This document shows positions 26,954 through 34,778 of a stretch of 53,927 nucleotides of DNA, piece after piece. The stretch's first letter is position 1. Every line of letters starts with the position of its first letter. The notes under the pieces were generated by a model that ran no database searches, was not told where the DNA came from, and saw nothing but the letters and a program-made list of their open reading frames with translations. Made by a program: the position numbers and the translations under genes. The stretch spans positions 1-53,927 of the forward strand of contig JAJFKV010000057.1 in the NCBI GenBank assembly GCA_021773055.1, in the 5' to 3' direction. This DNA comes from Woeseiaceae bacterium. GTDB lineage: Bacteria > Pseudomonadota > Gammaproteobacteria > Steroidobacterales > Woeseiaceae.

Positions 26954-28261
26954 CTAGTGTACGAGCCGACCATCCTTGATGACGCCCCGGACATTTTCAA
27001 GCGTTGAAACATCCTTCAATGGATCGCCTTCAACGGCGATAAGGTCAGCGACCTTGCCGACTTCGATTGACCCGAGTTCGTCGGCAATCCCGAGCAGTTT
27101 GGCGGAAATCACGGTCGCAGAACGAATAGCATCCATTTCCGGAATTCCGGCTTTCACCATGAGTGCGAATTCCCGACCATTCTGGCCGTGCGGCGTCACG
27201 CCAGTATCCGTGCCGAACGCAATGCTGACACCTTCACGCCACGCCCTGCCAGCGTTCTCGGACGCACTCGCCGAAACCTGGAGGACCTTTTCTTTAATGG
27301 CGTCGGTAAAGAACGGATTTCCCTCCATCATCTCCGGAACAGCTCGTCCAGGTAAAAGCGTCGGTACGAGATACGTTCCTTTCTCCTTGAACAGCCTGAT
27401 TGCTTCCTTGTTGGTGAAGCTACCGTGGTCGATGCTATCCACACCGGCTCGCAACGATGCGATAATGCCGTCAACACCGTGCGCGTGCGCTGCAACCTTG
27501 CGGCCCAACGCATGAGCGGTGGCGACGATTTCCTGCAGCTCGTCATCGGTGAGCTGCTGATCAGTCCCCGTCGTAGTGTCCGACAGTACACCACCAGTCG
27601 CAGTTACCTTGATCCAGTCGGAACCGTCTTTGATGGCCTGCCGCGTAGCCCGTCGACAGTCGTAGGGTCCGTCGCAAATCGTGGCGGCGCGCCACTGCTT
27701 CATCAAGTCGATACTGAGACCATGAACATCGCCGTGGCCGCCCGTGGCCGACAGGTAGCTACCAGTCGCGAAAATGCGTGGCCCCTCGATGTCGCCATTC
27801 GCGATCGCATCACGAACAGCGAAAATCGCCTCGGGCGTTCCGCCCAGATCACGAACGGTCGTAAAGCCTGCATACAGCGTGGACCGCGCATTCTTTGCGC
27901 CTCGCAGAGCTTCGATTGCAGGCGTCACCGTCAGTAAGTCAGCATGCGAATCGACGTCGATCTCACTTAACAGGTGAACATGCATATCCATTAAACCCGG
28001 GAGGACGAACCTGTCGGACCAGTCAATGTATACCGCATCTTTCGAAAACTCGGTAGCGTCGACAAATCCAGTTACTACCTGCGAAATTCGATCGTTGACT
28101 ACGACAATCGTGCGCTCACCAACCACCTCTTCACCCGGTATCGCCAGCAATTGTCCGGCATGAACAACGGTAACCCTGTCCTCCTCTGCGCTGAACGCCG
28201 CCGACGTACCAACGATTGTCGCGGCAAGAAGAACCCACACAACATGCGTTACCGACCTCAT
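26954..28261 (-). CDS. Exported imidazolonepropionase-type amidohydrolase (Xaa-Pro/carboxypeptidase-like)
   Basis: The 435-residue product carries a signal peptide (~1-25, ending AFS-A). Metal residues of the two-zinc amidohydrolase site are all visible: HVH in MDMHVHL, Lys in DWIKVTATGG (carboxylated Lys), His in AAHAHG, His in DSIDHGS and Asp in FGTDTG. The LYAGFTTVRDLGG motif is typical of the family that includes Xaa-Pro dipeptidases and Xaa-Arg/Lys carboxypeptidases of aquatic bacteria. It is therefore probably a periplasmic peptidase or cyclic-amidase. Its start overlaps the TetR stop (ATGA). Confidence 0.83.
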   Translation of the reverse strand: MRSVTHVVWVLLAATIVGTSAAFSAEEDRVTVVHAGQLLAIPGEEVVGERTIVVVNDRISQVVTGFVDATEFSKDAVYIDWSDRFVLPGLMDMHVHLLSEIDVDSHADLLTVTPAIEALRGAKNARSTLYAGFTTVRDLGGTPEAIFAVRDAIANGDIEGPRIFATGSYLSATGGHGDVHGLSIDLMKQWRAATICDGPYDCRRATRQAIKDGSDWIKVTATGGVLSDTTTGTDQQLTDDELQEIVATAHALGRKVAAHAHGVDGIIASLRAGVDSIDHGSFTNKEAIRLFKEKGTYLVPTLLPGRAVPEMMEGNPFFTDAIKEKVLQVSASASENAGRAWREGVSIAFGTDTGVTPHGQNGREFALMVKAGIPEMDAIRSATVISAKLLGIADELGSIEVGKVADLIAVEGDPLKDVSTLENVRGVIKDGRLVH

Positions 28262-28884
28262 GCTTTTAGTCCGTTGTCGAACATCTCAAAATACTGATCG
28301 CAAACTTCCTTGGCAGTGTAAGGACCGTCGGGGTTGAACCAGACCGCGATCTCGTTAAACGCGCCGAACAAAGCAAGCATGACGAGCTTCGGATCGACGT
28401 TCGGGTTAATCTCGCCATCCTCGATGCCGTCGCGGACGATATCGCGAAAGATATCCGTAATTTTGTCGCGCCGATCGCGCCACTGCTTCCGCCCACTACT
28501 ATTGCCGCCGCCCTCATCGACAAGGGCAAGGGCGCGACCGAATTCGTCGGTCATGTACTCGACACTTCGATACTGGTAGTGCTTGATCTTTTCAAGCGCC
28601 GTTCCGTCCATTTCGCGCGCTTCGCGCGCCAGCGTGGTAAATCGTGCACTCGACTTGTCCTGGCATGCGCTTAGCAGTTCGCTCTTGTTCTTGTAGTACT
28701 TGTAGAGCGTCGGCTTCGAGATGTGCAGCAGCTCCGCAATCTTGTCCATCGTTGCCCCGTAATAGCCGTGCTCGACAAATGCGATGGCCGCCGCCTTCAG
28801 GACCGCCTCACGCTTGCGAGTTTCGATTTCTGCTTTCGACGCGCGTTCCGTCGCCCAGGGAGAATCCAGAGAAGTGCTTGCCAT
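28258..28884 (-). CDS. TetR-family regulator of the peptide/sox cluster
   Basis: The 208-residue product has an N-terminal HTH (~30-72; ATMDKIAELLHISKPTLYKYYKNK) and a TetR ligand domain with AefR-like C-terminal features (KLVMLALFGAFNEIAVWF...GPYTAKEVCDQYFEMF). It is the first gene of the minus-strand unit and is coupled to the amidohydrolase by ATGA. A palindrome between it and the divergent amidohydrolase at 29003 suggests autoregulation. Two related palindromes at 26924 and 39104 suggest it also controls the sox operon and the TonB operon. The ligand is unknown, perhaps an acyl-CoA or peptide-derived product. Confidence 0.88.
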   Translation of the reverse strand: MASTSLDSPWATERASKAEIETRKREAVLKAAAIAFVEHGYYGATMDKIAELLHISKPTLYKYYKNKSELLSACQDKSSARFTTLAREAREMDGTALEKIKHYQYRSVEYMTDEFGRALALVDEGGGNSSGRKQWRDRRDKITDIFRDIVRDGIEDGEINPNVDPKLVMLALFGAFNEIAVWFNPDGPYTAKEVCDQYFEMFDNGLKA

Positions 28885-29002
28885 GTACGCCTGTGCCCCG
28901 TTTGTATGATTATTTTGGTATAGGTGGTTACTAGTAAGTATATCCTATTAACCCTCTCGTAGGATATGATCGTTTCAATCCCCTGATCAGGCGTACCCAA
29001 TC
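28885..29002. promoter_or_regulatory. Divergent promoter region TetR / lipoprotein amidohydrolase
   Basis: This 118-bp, AT-rich region holds the operator at 28926-28940. It also has ATATCCTA (28940-28947) with its complement TAGGATAT (28960-28967), and a -10-like TATGAT at 28965-28970 for the plus-strand gene. Confidence 0.55.
28926..28940. promoter_or_regulatory. TetR operator candidate 2 (TetR autoregulation)
   Basis: GGTTACTAGTAAGTA contains the perfect palindrome TTACTAGTAA. It matches operator candidate 1 at 14 of 15 aligned positions. Confidence 0.65.
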
Positions 29003-30379
29003 ATGTCCCGCCCACTATTTCTAGTTCTCACCGGATTATTGCTGGTTGCCTGTACTACCACCCCAGCTGGAATCACGATCAACAATGTCTCGATCGTAGA
29101 TGTGAGTACGGGAGACGTAATAGAGAAACAGAGCGTCCAAATCAATGGCAGCAGGATTCAGGCTGTGGGCCCGATCAAGGACATCAGGAATCCCCAGGCA
29201 GCGATGGTCGTCGACGCAACTGGCCTGTACCTCATTCCCGGTCTTTGGGATATGCACGTCCATCCAGATGGCAAACGAGACCTTGACCTGCTCATCGCAA
29301 ACGGCGTGTTGGGTGCACGCATCATGTACGGCGAGCCTGAACATATCGCATGGCGTAAAGCCATTGACGCCGGACACCTTTTGGGGCCCCGCCTTTTAAT
29401 ATCGGGTCCGATTATTGAAGGCCCGCCCCCCGAGTCGGTAGCCGACTTGACGGCCGCCGCCGAAATGAACCTCATAGCAACCGACGCCGCGGCACGCGAG
29501 GAAGTTCGGCAGCAACATGCTGCCGGGTTCGACTACCTCAAGGTTTACAACAATCTGCCATTACCAGCCTATGAAGCCCTCGCGGATGAAGGACGCAAAC
29601 TCGGTATGCCCGTCGTTGGCCACGTACCATTCGCCGTCGGTATCGAAAACGCACTTGACCTGGGTCAGGCGAGCGTCGAACACATGCGAGGTTATGTTCA
29701 CGAACTCGTGCCCGCTGATGCAAGTGTCGTTCCCGGCCCCGACCTGCGGTCGCGGATCCTGGCATGGCGATTCGCCGACATGGAACGGGCCGATGCGTGG
29801 ATTCATAAGACCCTGGAATCGCGCACGTACCATTGCCCAACCTTCAGTTTCGAATTGTTCTTTATGGCCGATGTGGATGTCGCGAGGTATCTGGACTCAG
29901 AAGAGGCCGCCTGGTTGAGTGACGATGCCGTCGCTTTGTTGTCGGATCGGTCGGTTCTGCCCTGGCTCAGAAACTTCAGCGCCGAGGATTTTGCGGCAGC
30001 CAGCTCGGCCTTTCGTGTGCAAAAAGCCCTGCTCTATCGAATGCACGAAGCTGGAGTACCAATATTGGCCGGCACTGACGCTCCCTTGCTCGGTTTCACG
30101 CTGCACGATGAACTTGCACACCTTGTTGATGCGGGACTCAGCGAGACGGAAGCGCTGCAAGCGGCGACAATTAACGCGACAGCGTTCGCTGGGCTTGGCA
30201 ACAGTTACGGTCGAGTGTTACCCGGGCATACCGCAAATCTCGTGCTGTTGAGAGGCAATCCGCTCGAGAGCATCACAAATTCGCGTGAAATAGAAGCCGT
30301 TGTTCTGGACGGCCATTACCTCGACCGCGACGCACTGGATAGCATACTGATGAAGCGCCGCAGGCCCGAGCAACGCTAG
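29003..30379 (+). CDS. Lipoprotein amidohydrolase (imidazolonepropionase-type)
   Basis: The 458-residue product has a lipobox LLVAC (Cys17), so it is membrane-anchored on the outside. Amidohydrolase ligands are HVH (WDMHVHPD), Lys in DYLKVYNN, His in VVGHVPF, His in SVEHMRGY and Asp in LAGTDAP. It is a paralogue of the lipoprotein amidohydrolase at 33294-34775, sharing the order of motifs and the ANGVLGARIMYG/ANGVTLVRNMWG segment. A peptidase or amidase role is likely; the substrate is unknown. It is divergent from TetR and overlaps the converging acyl-CoA synthetase by 4 nt. Confidence 0.83.
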   Translation: MSRPLFLVLTGLLLVACTTTPAGITINNVSIVDVSTGDVIEKQSVQINGSRIQAVGPIKDIRNPQAAMVVDATGLYLIPGLWDMHVHPDGKRDLDLLIANGVLGARIMYGEPEHIAWRKAIDAGHLLGPRLLISGPIIEGPPPESVADLTAAAEMNLIATDAAAREEVRQQHAAGFDYLKVYNNLPLPAYEALADEGRKLGMPVVGHVPFAVGIENALDLGQASVEHMRGYVHELVPADASVVPGPDLRSRILAWRFADMERADAWIHKTLESRTYHCPTFSFELFFMADVDVARYLDSEEAAWLSDDAVALLSDRSVLPWLRNFSAEDFAAASSAFRVQKALLYRMHEAGVPILAGTDAPLLGFTLHDELAHLVDAGLSETEALQAATINATAFAGLGNSYGRVLPGHTANLVLLRGNPLESITNSREIEAVVLDGHYLDRDALDSILMKRRRPEQR

Positions 30380-31854
30380 GCGATTTTTTGTTTCGCCTGC
30401 TCCTGTAAGCGCTTCTTGTCGACCTTGTTGGTCGCGGCTAACGGCAATTGTCGCAGGAACCACACCTTCCTCGGATGCATGTTCGGTGTAGATCTGTCGA
30501 GGACATACTGTCGAATATCGGCTTCACTCAGATCCGCGTCGGACTCAGCCACTACGAACGCAACCGGGACCATACCCCGTTTTTCGTCCTCAATCGGCAC
30601 AACCGCCGCCTGCACGACACCGGCACGACTTTCAATGAGCTTTTCAAGCATGCCTGGAAACACGTTCTCACCGTTGCAGACAAACATGTCGTCGGCGCGC
30701 CCGACATAATAAAAAAACCCGTTCTCGTCTGTCGCGAAAATGTCGCCGGTATTAATCCAGCCATCGCGAATTTTTTTCGCCGTTAGTTCCGGTAGGTTCA
30801 AGTAGCCATCCATGTTGGACGGCGCCCGCACTTCAAGCACACCACGGCCGTCATCGTCCTGATCGACCAGACGCAGCTCAGCATGCGGCAGCGGGAAACC
30901 GACAGCCTTTTCGGGGCGCTCCTTGCCATCGGGGTGCTTCCCAAACAGGCCACCACCCGTTTCGGTCGTACCGTAGCTGTTTATCACTTCTGCGCCTGGG
31001 AACAGCTCGTGAGCCTGCTGAATGATGGCGTCAGTCACTGGAGCCGAACCGATGTACACGGTTTCGACGGATTCAAACGTCTTTTCCACGGCCGGCTCGG
31101 CGTCCTGATATAGCATGACCACCATGGTTGGAACACCGGTAATTAGCTGAACGCTGTACCTGACCAACGCCTCACTGAAAGTGGCAACGTCGAATCGACT
31201 CATCAGTACGGCGGTCCCACCATGCGCCAGAATTGCGGCAAGGAACAATTGCGCATTCATATGAAACAGCGGCGCGGCAATCAATCCGACACGACCTGCA
31301 AATGGCGGAGTCTTTCCTGTTGCCGCCATGGCATCGACCATCGATCGCTGGCTGCGGTGGCTCAGCAAAACCCCTTTTGGCTTACCGGTGGAGCCGGACG
31401 TGTAAAGGATCTCGGCGAGCTCAGTGTCGCTGGTTTCGTATTCCCGGTTTCCGGTGGGGTTTTCCGTTGTCGCCAAATCTATCCGGGCGATGTCGGCACG
31501 AATCGCGACATCGACATCAGGGTCAACGATAACCAGGTCAACAGAAGCATCTCGACAAACGAAGTCAATCAGCTCGGCCGGCATTTTGATATTGACCGGC
31601 ACAGCAACACAGCCGGCTCGAATAATTCCAAGATAGGCACAGTAGTACGGCGCCGAATTGTAACCAAAGAGCGCGACGCGTCCACCTTTACCCATGCCTC
31701 GATCAAGAACCAGCTGTGCGAAGCGGTCTGCCTCGTGTTCAAGATCTCGAAACGCCCACTTACGAGGTTTGTCGGGAAATGACAGATCGATGAGCGCCAC
31801 GCTCTCGCTATCGCGCCGCTGTGCGAATGGTCTACCGAGATTAGCCGAACACAT
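30376..31854 (-). CDS. AMP-forming acyl-CoA synthetase
   Basis: The 492-residue ANL-superfamily enzyme has the P-loop-like YTSGSTGKPKG motif, the INSYGTTETGGG motif, the INTGD(I)F hinge-region motif and the C-terminal acylating Lys in ATNKVDKKRL. It activates a carboxylic acid to acyl-CoA via the acyl-AMP. It is the last gene of the operon that starts with the second TonB receptor and follows a hotdog thioesterase by 9 nt. It is short for a long-chain FadD, so a short or aromatic acid released by the hydrolases is plausible. Confidence 0.87.
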   Translation of the reverse strand: MCSANLGRPFAQRRDSESVALIDLSFPDKPRKWAFRDLEHEADRFAQLVLDRGMGKGGRVALFGYNSAPYYCAYLGIIRAGCVAVPVNIKMPAELIDFVCRDASVDLVIVDPDVDVAIRADIARIDLATTENPTGNREYETSDTELAEILYTSGSTGKPKGVLLSHRSQRSMVDAMAATGKTPPFAGRVGLIAAPLFHMNAQLFLAAILAHGGTAVLMSRFDVATFSEALVRYSVQLITGVPTMVVMLYQDAEPAVEKTFESVETVYIGSAPVTDAIIQQAHELFPGAEVINSYGTTETGGGLFGKHPDGKERPEKAVGFPLPHAELRLVDQDDDGRGVLEVRAPSNMDGYLNLPELTAKKIRDGWINTGDIFATDENGFFYYVGRADDMFVCNGENVFPGMLEKLIESRAGVVQAAVVPIEDEKRGMVPVAFVVAESDADLSEADIRQYVLDRSTPNMHPRKVWFLRQLPLAATNKVDKKRLQEQAKQKIA

Positions 31855-31863
31855 CGAATTGCA

Positions 31864-32268
31864 TCAGGAAAGCGTGCTGTAGGTTCCCCGGCCTACTGCG
31901 ACGAGCCTGCCGTTGTCGTCATGTACGTCGACATCAACGACGCTGATGGATCGACCTAGCTTGCGAACTGTGGCGGTTGCATTCAGAGACGTGTTCATCG
32001 CCGGCCGCATGTAGTCTGTCGTGAACGAAATCGTCGGTACGGAGTTACCGTGCAACATCACCACAGCATAGCAACCCACTGAATCGATCAAAGCCGCGAT
32101 CGGCCCGCCATGAATCTGGCCAGAATCGGCAAGGCGTTCAAATTCGGAACGTAGCGGCATCGTCACCGTCAGAGTCCGGGCCTTCGTATCGATACCGGAA
32201 ATCCGGTAAGCACAAAATTGCGCAAACGGTGACGAGTCGATTAATTGCTGAAGTTCCTTTCTTCCCAT
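31864..32268 (-). CDS. PaaI-type hotdog thioesterase
   Basis: The 134-residue hotdog protein has the H53-G-G-P-I-A-A-L-I-D62 motif (IHGGPIAALIDSVGCYAV) that forms the acyl-CoA thioesterase active site of the PaaI/YdiI group. It hydrolyses acyl-CoA to free acid and CoA. It is encoded between a reductase and an acyl-CoA synthetase, so it may rescue CoA from dead-end thioesters in the same pathway. The specific acyl group is unknown. Confidence 0.85.
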   Translation of the reverse strand: MGRKELQQLIDSSPFAQFCAYRISGIDTKARTLTVTMPLRSEFERLADSGQIHGGPIAALIDSVGCYAVVMLHGNSVPTISFTTDYMRPAMNTSLNATATVRKLGRSISVVDVDVHDDNGRLVAVGRGTYSTLS

Positions 32269-32283
32269 TACTATTCCTCGACC

Positions 32284-33294
32284 TCAGATCGTCAGAACGA
32301 TCTTACCGAATACCTCACGTTCTTCCATCATCCGCTCAGCCTCTTTGACTTCTTCGAGTGGCAGTACCTTATCAATGACCGGATTGAATGAGCCGTCTGC
32401 AACAAAGCCAAGCAGCGCTTCGAGGTCGCCGCGTTGCCACCCGTCACTACCACGAATATCATATTCGAACGTCCAGATATAACGGACGTCGACCTCCTCC
32501 TCATACCCGGCCGTCGCACCGCACGTTAGCAGGCGGCCACCTTTCGATAGACAGCGAATAGTGTCTTTCCACGTGTTTCCGCCCGTCGCATTGACTGCAA
32601 CATCGACACCGCCACCACCTTTGAATCCTGGTTTACCAACAATCTCCCATACGCCCTCCCGGAAGTTTCGTTCCGAGTAATTGACAACGTGATCGGCGCC
32701 TATGTCCTTCAGCCGTGCCAGTTTTTCGTCGGAACTGGCACACGCTATGACCTCGCAACCAAATCGTTTGGCCAATAAGACGCAACCTGTGCCAACCCCG
32801 CCGCTCGCGCCCAGGACGAGAACTTTCTCACCTGATTCGATTTGTCCCCGCGTAACCATCATTCGATATGCGGTCGCATAAGCCAGCGGCAACGAAGCGG
32901 CCGCTTCGTAACTGACGGTATCGGGTATCCGGACGAGTTGCCCAGCGTGTGTGCAGCAGTACTCGGCCCGGCCACCATCAAGCTGCTCGCCGATGAACTT
33001 AAAATCCATCTCTGCAATGGGTTCAGGGTCGACGAGTACACGATCACCAATTTGCCAGTCGGAGACACCATCTCCGAGTTCAACAACTTCACCGGCAATA
33101 TCGGAACCAATGATGAGGGGAAATGGCAACGTGATGCCGGGCATGCCGCGGCGACTAAAAATATCGTGGAAATTGAGCGAGGTCGCGCGCACACGAAGCT
33201 TAACCCAGCCTGGCTGTGTGACAGGCTCCGGGTAGTCGTCTTCTATAGTAATAACATCCCGATCACCATGTTCGCGTATGACGGCGGCACGCAT
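32284..33294 (-). CDS. Zinc-less MDR-family NAD(P)H reductase (quinone/enoyl reductase-like)
   Basis: The 336-residue medium-chain dehydrogenase/reductase has an N-terminal GroES-like domain (PFPLIIGSDIAGEVVELGDGV) and a nucleotide-binding domain with VLGASGGVGTGCVLLAKRFG. Structural and catalytic zinc cysteines are not apparent, which points to quinone oxidoreductase or 2-enoyl (crotonyl-type) reductase relatives rather than an alcohol dehydrogenase. Its ATG overlaps the upstream amidohydrolase stop (TAATG). Genes for CoA thioesters follow, favouring an enoyl-CoA or enone reductase role. Confidence 0.8.
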   Translation of the reverse strand: MRAAVIREHGDRDVITIEDDYPEPVTQPGWVKLRVRATSLNFHDIFSRRGMPGITLPFPLIIGSDIAGEVVELGDGVSDWQIGDRVLVDPEPIAEMDFKFIGEQLDGGRAEYCCTHAGQLVRIPDTVSYEAAASLPLAYATAYRMMVTRGQIESGEKVLVLGASGGVGTGCVLLAKRFGCEVIACASSDEKLARLKDIGADHVVNYSERNFREGVWEIVGKPGFKGGGGVDVAVNATGGNTWKDTIRCLSKGGRLLTCGATAGYEEEVDVRYIWTFEYDIRGSDGWQRGDLEALLGFVADGSFNPVIDKVLPLEEVKEAERMMEEREVFGKIVLTI

Positions 33295-34775
33295 TAGTTG
33301 CCCCCCTCGGGCGCTTCGGGTGCCTGGGCCGGAGATGCTGCAAACTTAGCCTCGGCACCCTCCAGCATCTCGGCCAGCCGGTCGGCTGCCAGCCACTCGC
33401 CATTGCGTATGACGCCGGTGATATCTCGGGTATGACGTATGTCGTCCAGTGGATTGTCCGATAGCACTACAAGGTTGGCATTTGCTCCCACTTCGATTCG
33501 ACCCAGCTGAGGCTCGCCCAGAAACTTGCCGACATTACTCGTCGCTGTCTGCAATGCTTCAAAAGGTGTCAGTCCCGCGTCGACCAGCAGCTCGAGTTCC
33601 TCGTGAAGTGAAAATCCCGGAAAGACAAATGGGTTGGATGAATCGGTGCCAGCCAGCAATCCGGCACCGGCGTCATTCAGGACCCTGACGCGATCGAGCA
33701 TCGGATCGAAATACGCTTGCAGCGCCTCGAAATCTGTATCCGAAAAATGAGCGCGTCGGAAATCGCTATCAGGATTCCAGAATGCCCTCATCGGGGCCGG
33801 TACATACTTCATTTCTTCCCGCGCGAAGTTATCGTCGGCCTGATCGCGAGTGAGTGCGAAATTCTTCAGGACGATTAGCGTCGGCACATTCCATGTATTG
33901 CTGTCGCGGCTCAGAATTGCGAGCTCCTTCAACCGTGTATCACTAAAGACATCTCCCGCCGCCAGCTCACCCGCATTCATTCTCGCACCGATCGAAATTT
34001 TCTCCGGCGACATTGACGACATCCCCAGGTCGATTCCGTTTACCGCCGTCGCGCGCTCGAAGCCGTACAGGTGCTCGACGGAATCGATGCCAGACCGGAT
34101 TGCATCGGCAACCTCCACCTCTAGTGGTACATGCCCAGCAAACGGAATCCCCACCTCAGCAGACACAACGGCGATCTCGTTGAACACGTCGACTGGCATA
34201 AGGCTGTAGACTTTTACGAAGTCGTAGCCGGCGCTCTTCTGCTTCAGTACTACCTCGCGTGCGCGTTCGGGAGTATCGACTTCTTCGCTGCCAGGCCAAG
34301 CGCCAGGTTTGCCATCAACTAGCGTGCCGGCAGTGACAATGCGTGGTCCGAGCAATGAACCATCTGCAATCGCGGATCTCATTGCCAGAGTCTCTTCGTC
34401 CCCCCACATATTGCGCACGAGCGTGACGCCATTTGCTATGTACAACGGCAGCTCGTCGGGCCCACCCAGATGAATATGCATATCGGCGAGACCGGGTATC
34501 ACGAACGCCCCGTTCAACTCGATCTTCTCAACAGACGCCGCAAGTTCTCGTTCGCCGCTCGGAAAAATCGCCACAACCCGTCCACCAGCAATGACGACAG
34601 TGCTGTCCGCTGCAATCTCGTCCGGGCTTGCCATCGAAATGACATTGACACCTGTGATTGCCAGGTCACCGTCAATGGGAGCCGAATTCCCGGTGGGGGA
34701 CCGCGCGCAGGCACAGACGAACATTAAGCCGGCTACTACGACCAGGACTCTGAGGCTGTTAAATCGAATCACCAT
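33294..34775 (-). CDS. Lipoprotein amidohydrolase (paralogue of the 29 kb gene)
   Basis: The 493-residue product has a lipoprotein signal with Cys23 (or Cys21) in FVCACARS. Ligands are HIH (LADMHIHLGG), Lys in DFVKVYSL, His in FAGHVPLE, His in SVEHLYGF and Asp in LAGTDSSN. The C-terminal ~25 residues are Ala/Pro/Glu-rich. It is a second member of the subfamily at 29003 and lies 3 nt after the beta-lactamase-fold gene. It should act at the periplasmic face on peptides or amides delivered by the co-transcribed TonB receptor. Confidence 0.83.
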   Translation of the reverse strand: MVIRFNSLRVLVVVAGLMFVCACARSPTGNSAPIDGDLAITGVNVISMASPDEIAADSTVVIAGGRVVAIFPSGERELAASVEKIELNGAFVIPGLADMHIHLGGPDELPLYIANGVTLVRNMWGDEETLAMRSAIADGSLLGPRIVTAGTLVDGKPGAWPGSEEVDTPERAREVVLKQKSAGYDFVKVYSLMPVDVFNEIAVVSAEVGIPFAGHVPLEVEVADAIRSGIDSVEHLYGFERATAVNGIDLGMSSMSPEKISIGARMNAGELAAGDVFSDTRLKELAILSRDSNTWNVPTLIVLKNFALTRDQADDNFAREEMKYVPAPMRAFWNPDSDFRRAHFSDTDFEALQAYFDPMLDRVRVLNDAGAGLLAGTDSSNPFVFPGFSLHEELELLVDAGLTPFEALQTATSNVGKFLGEPQLGRIEVGANANLVVLSDNPLDDIRHTRDITGVIRNGEWLAADRLAEMLEGAEAKFAASPAQAPEAPEGGN

Positions 34776-34778
34776 TGC

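Noticed and set aside
30378..30398. AGGCGA/TCGCCT hairpin at the convergent amidohydrolase-synthetase junction
   Set aside because: The stem is 6 bp with a T-rich loop and no trailing T-run, and it lies inside the synthetase C-terminal codons.
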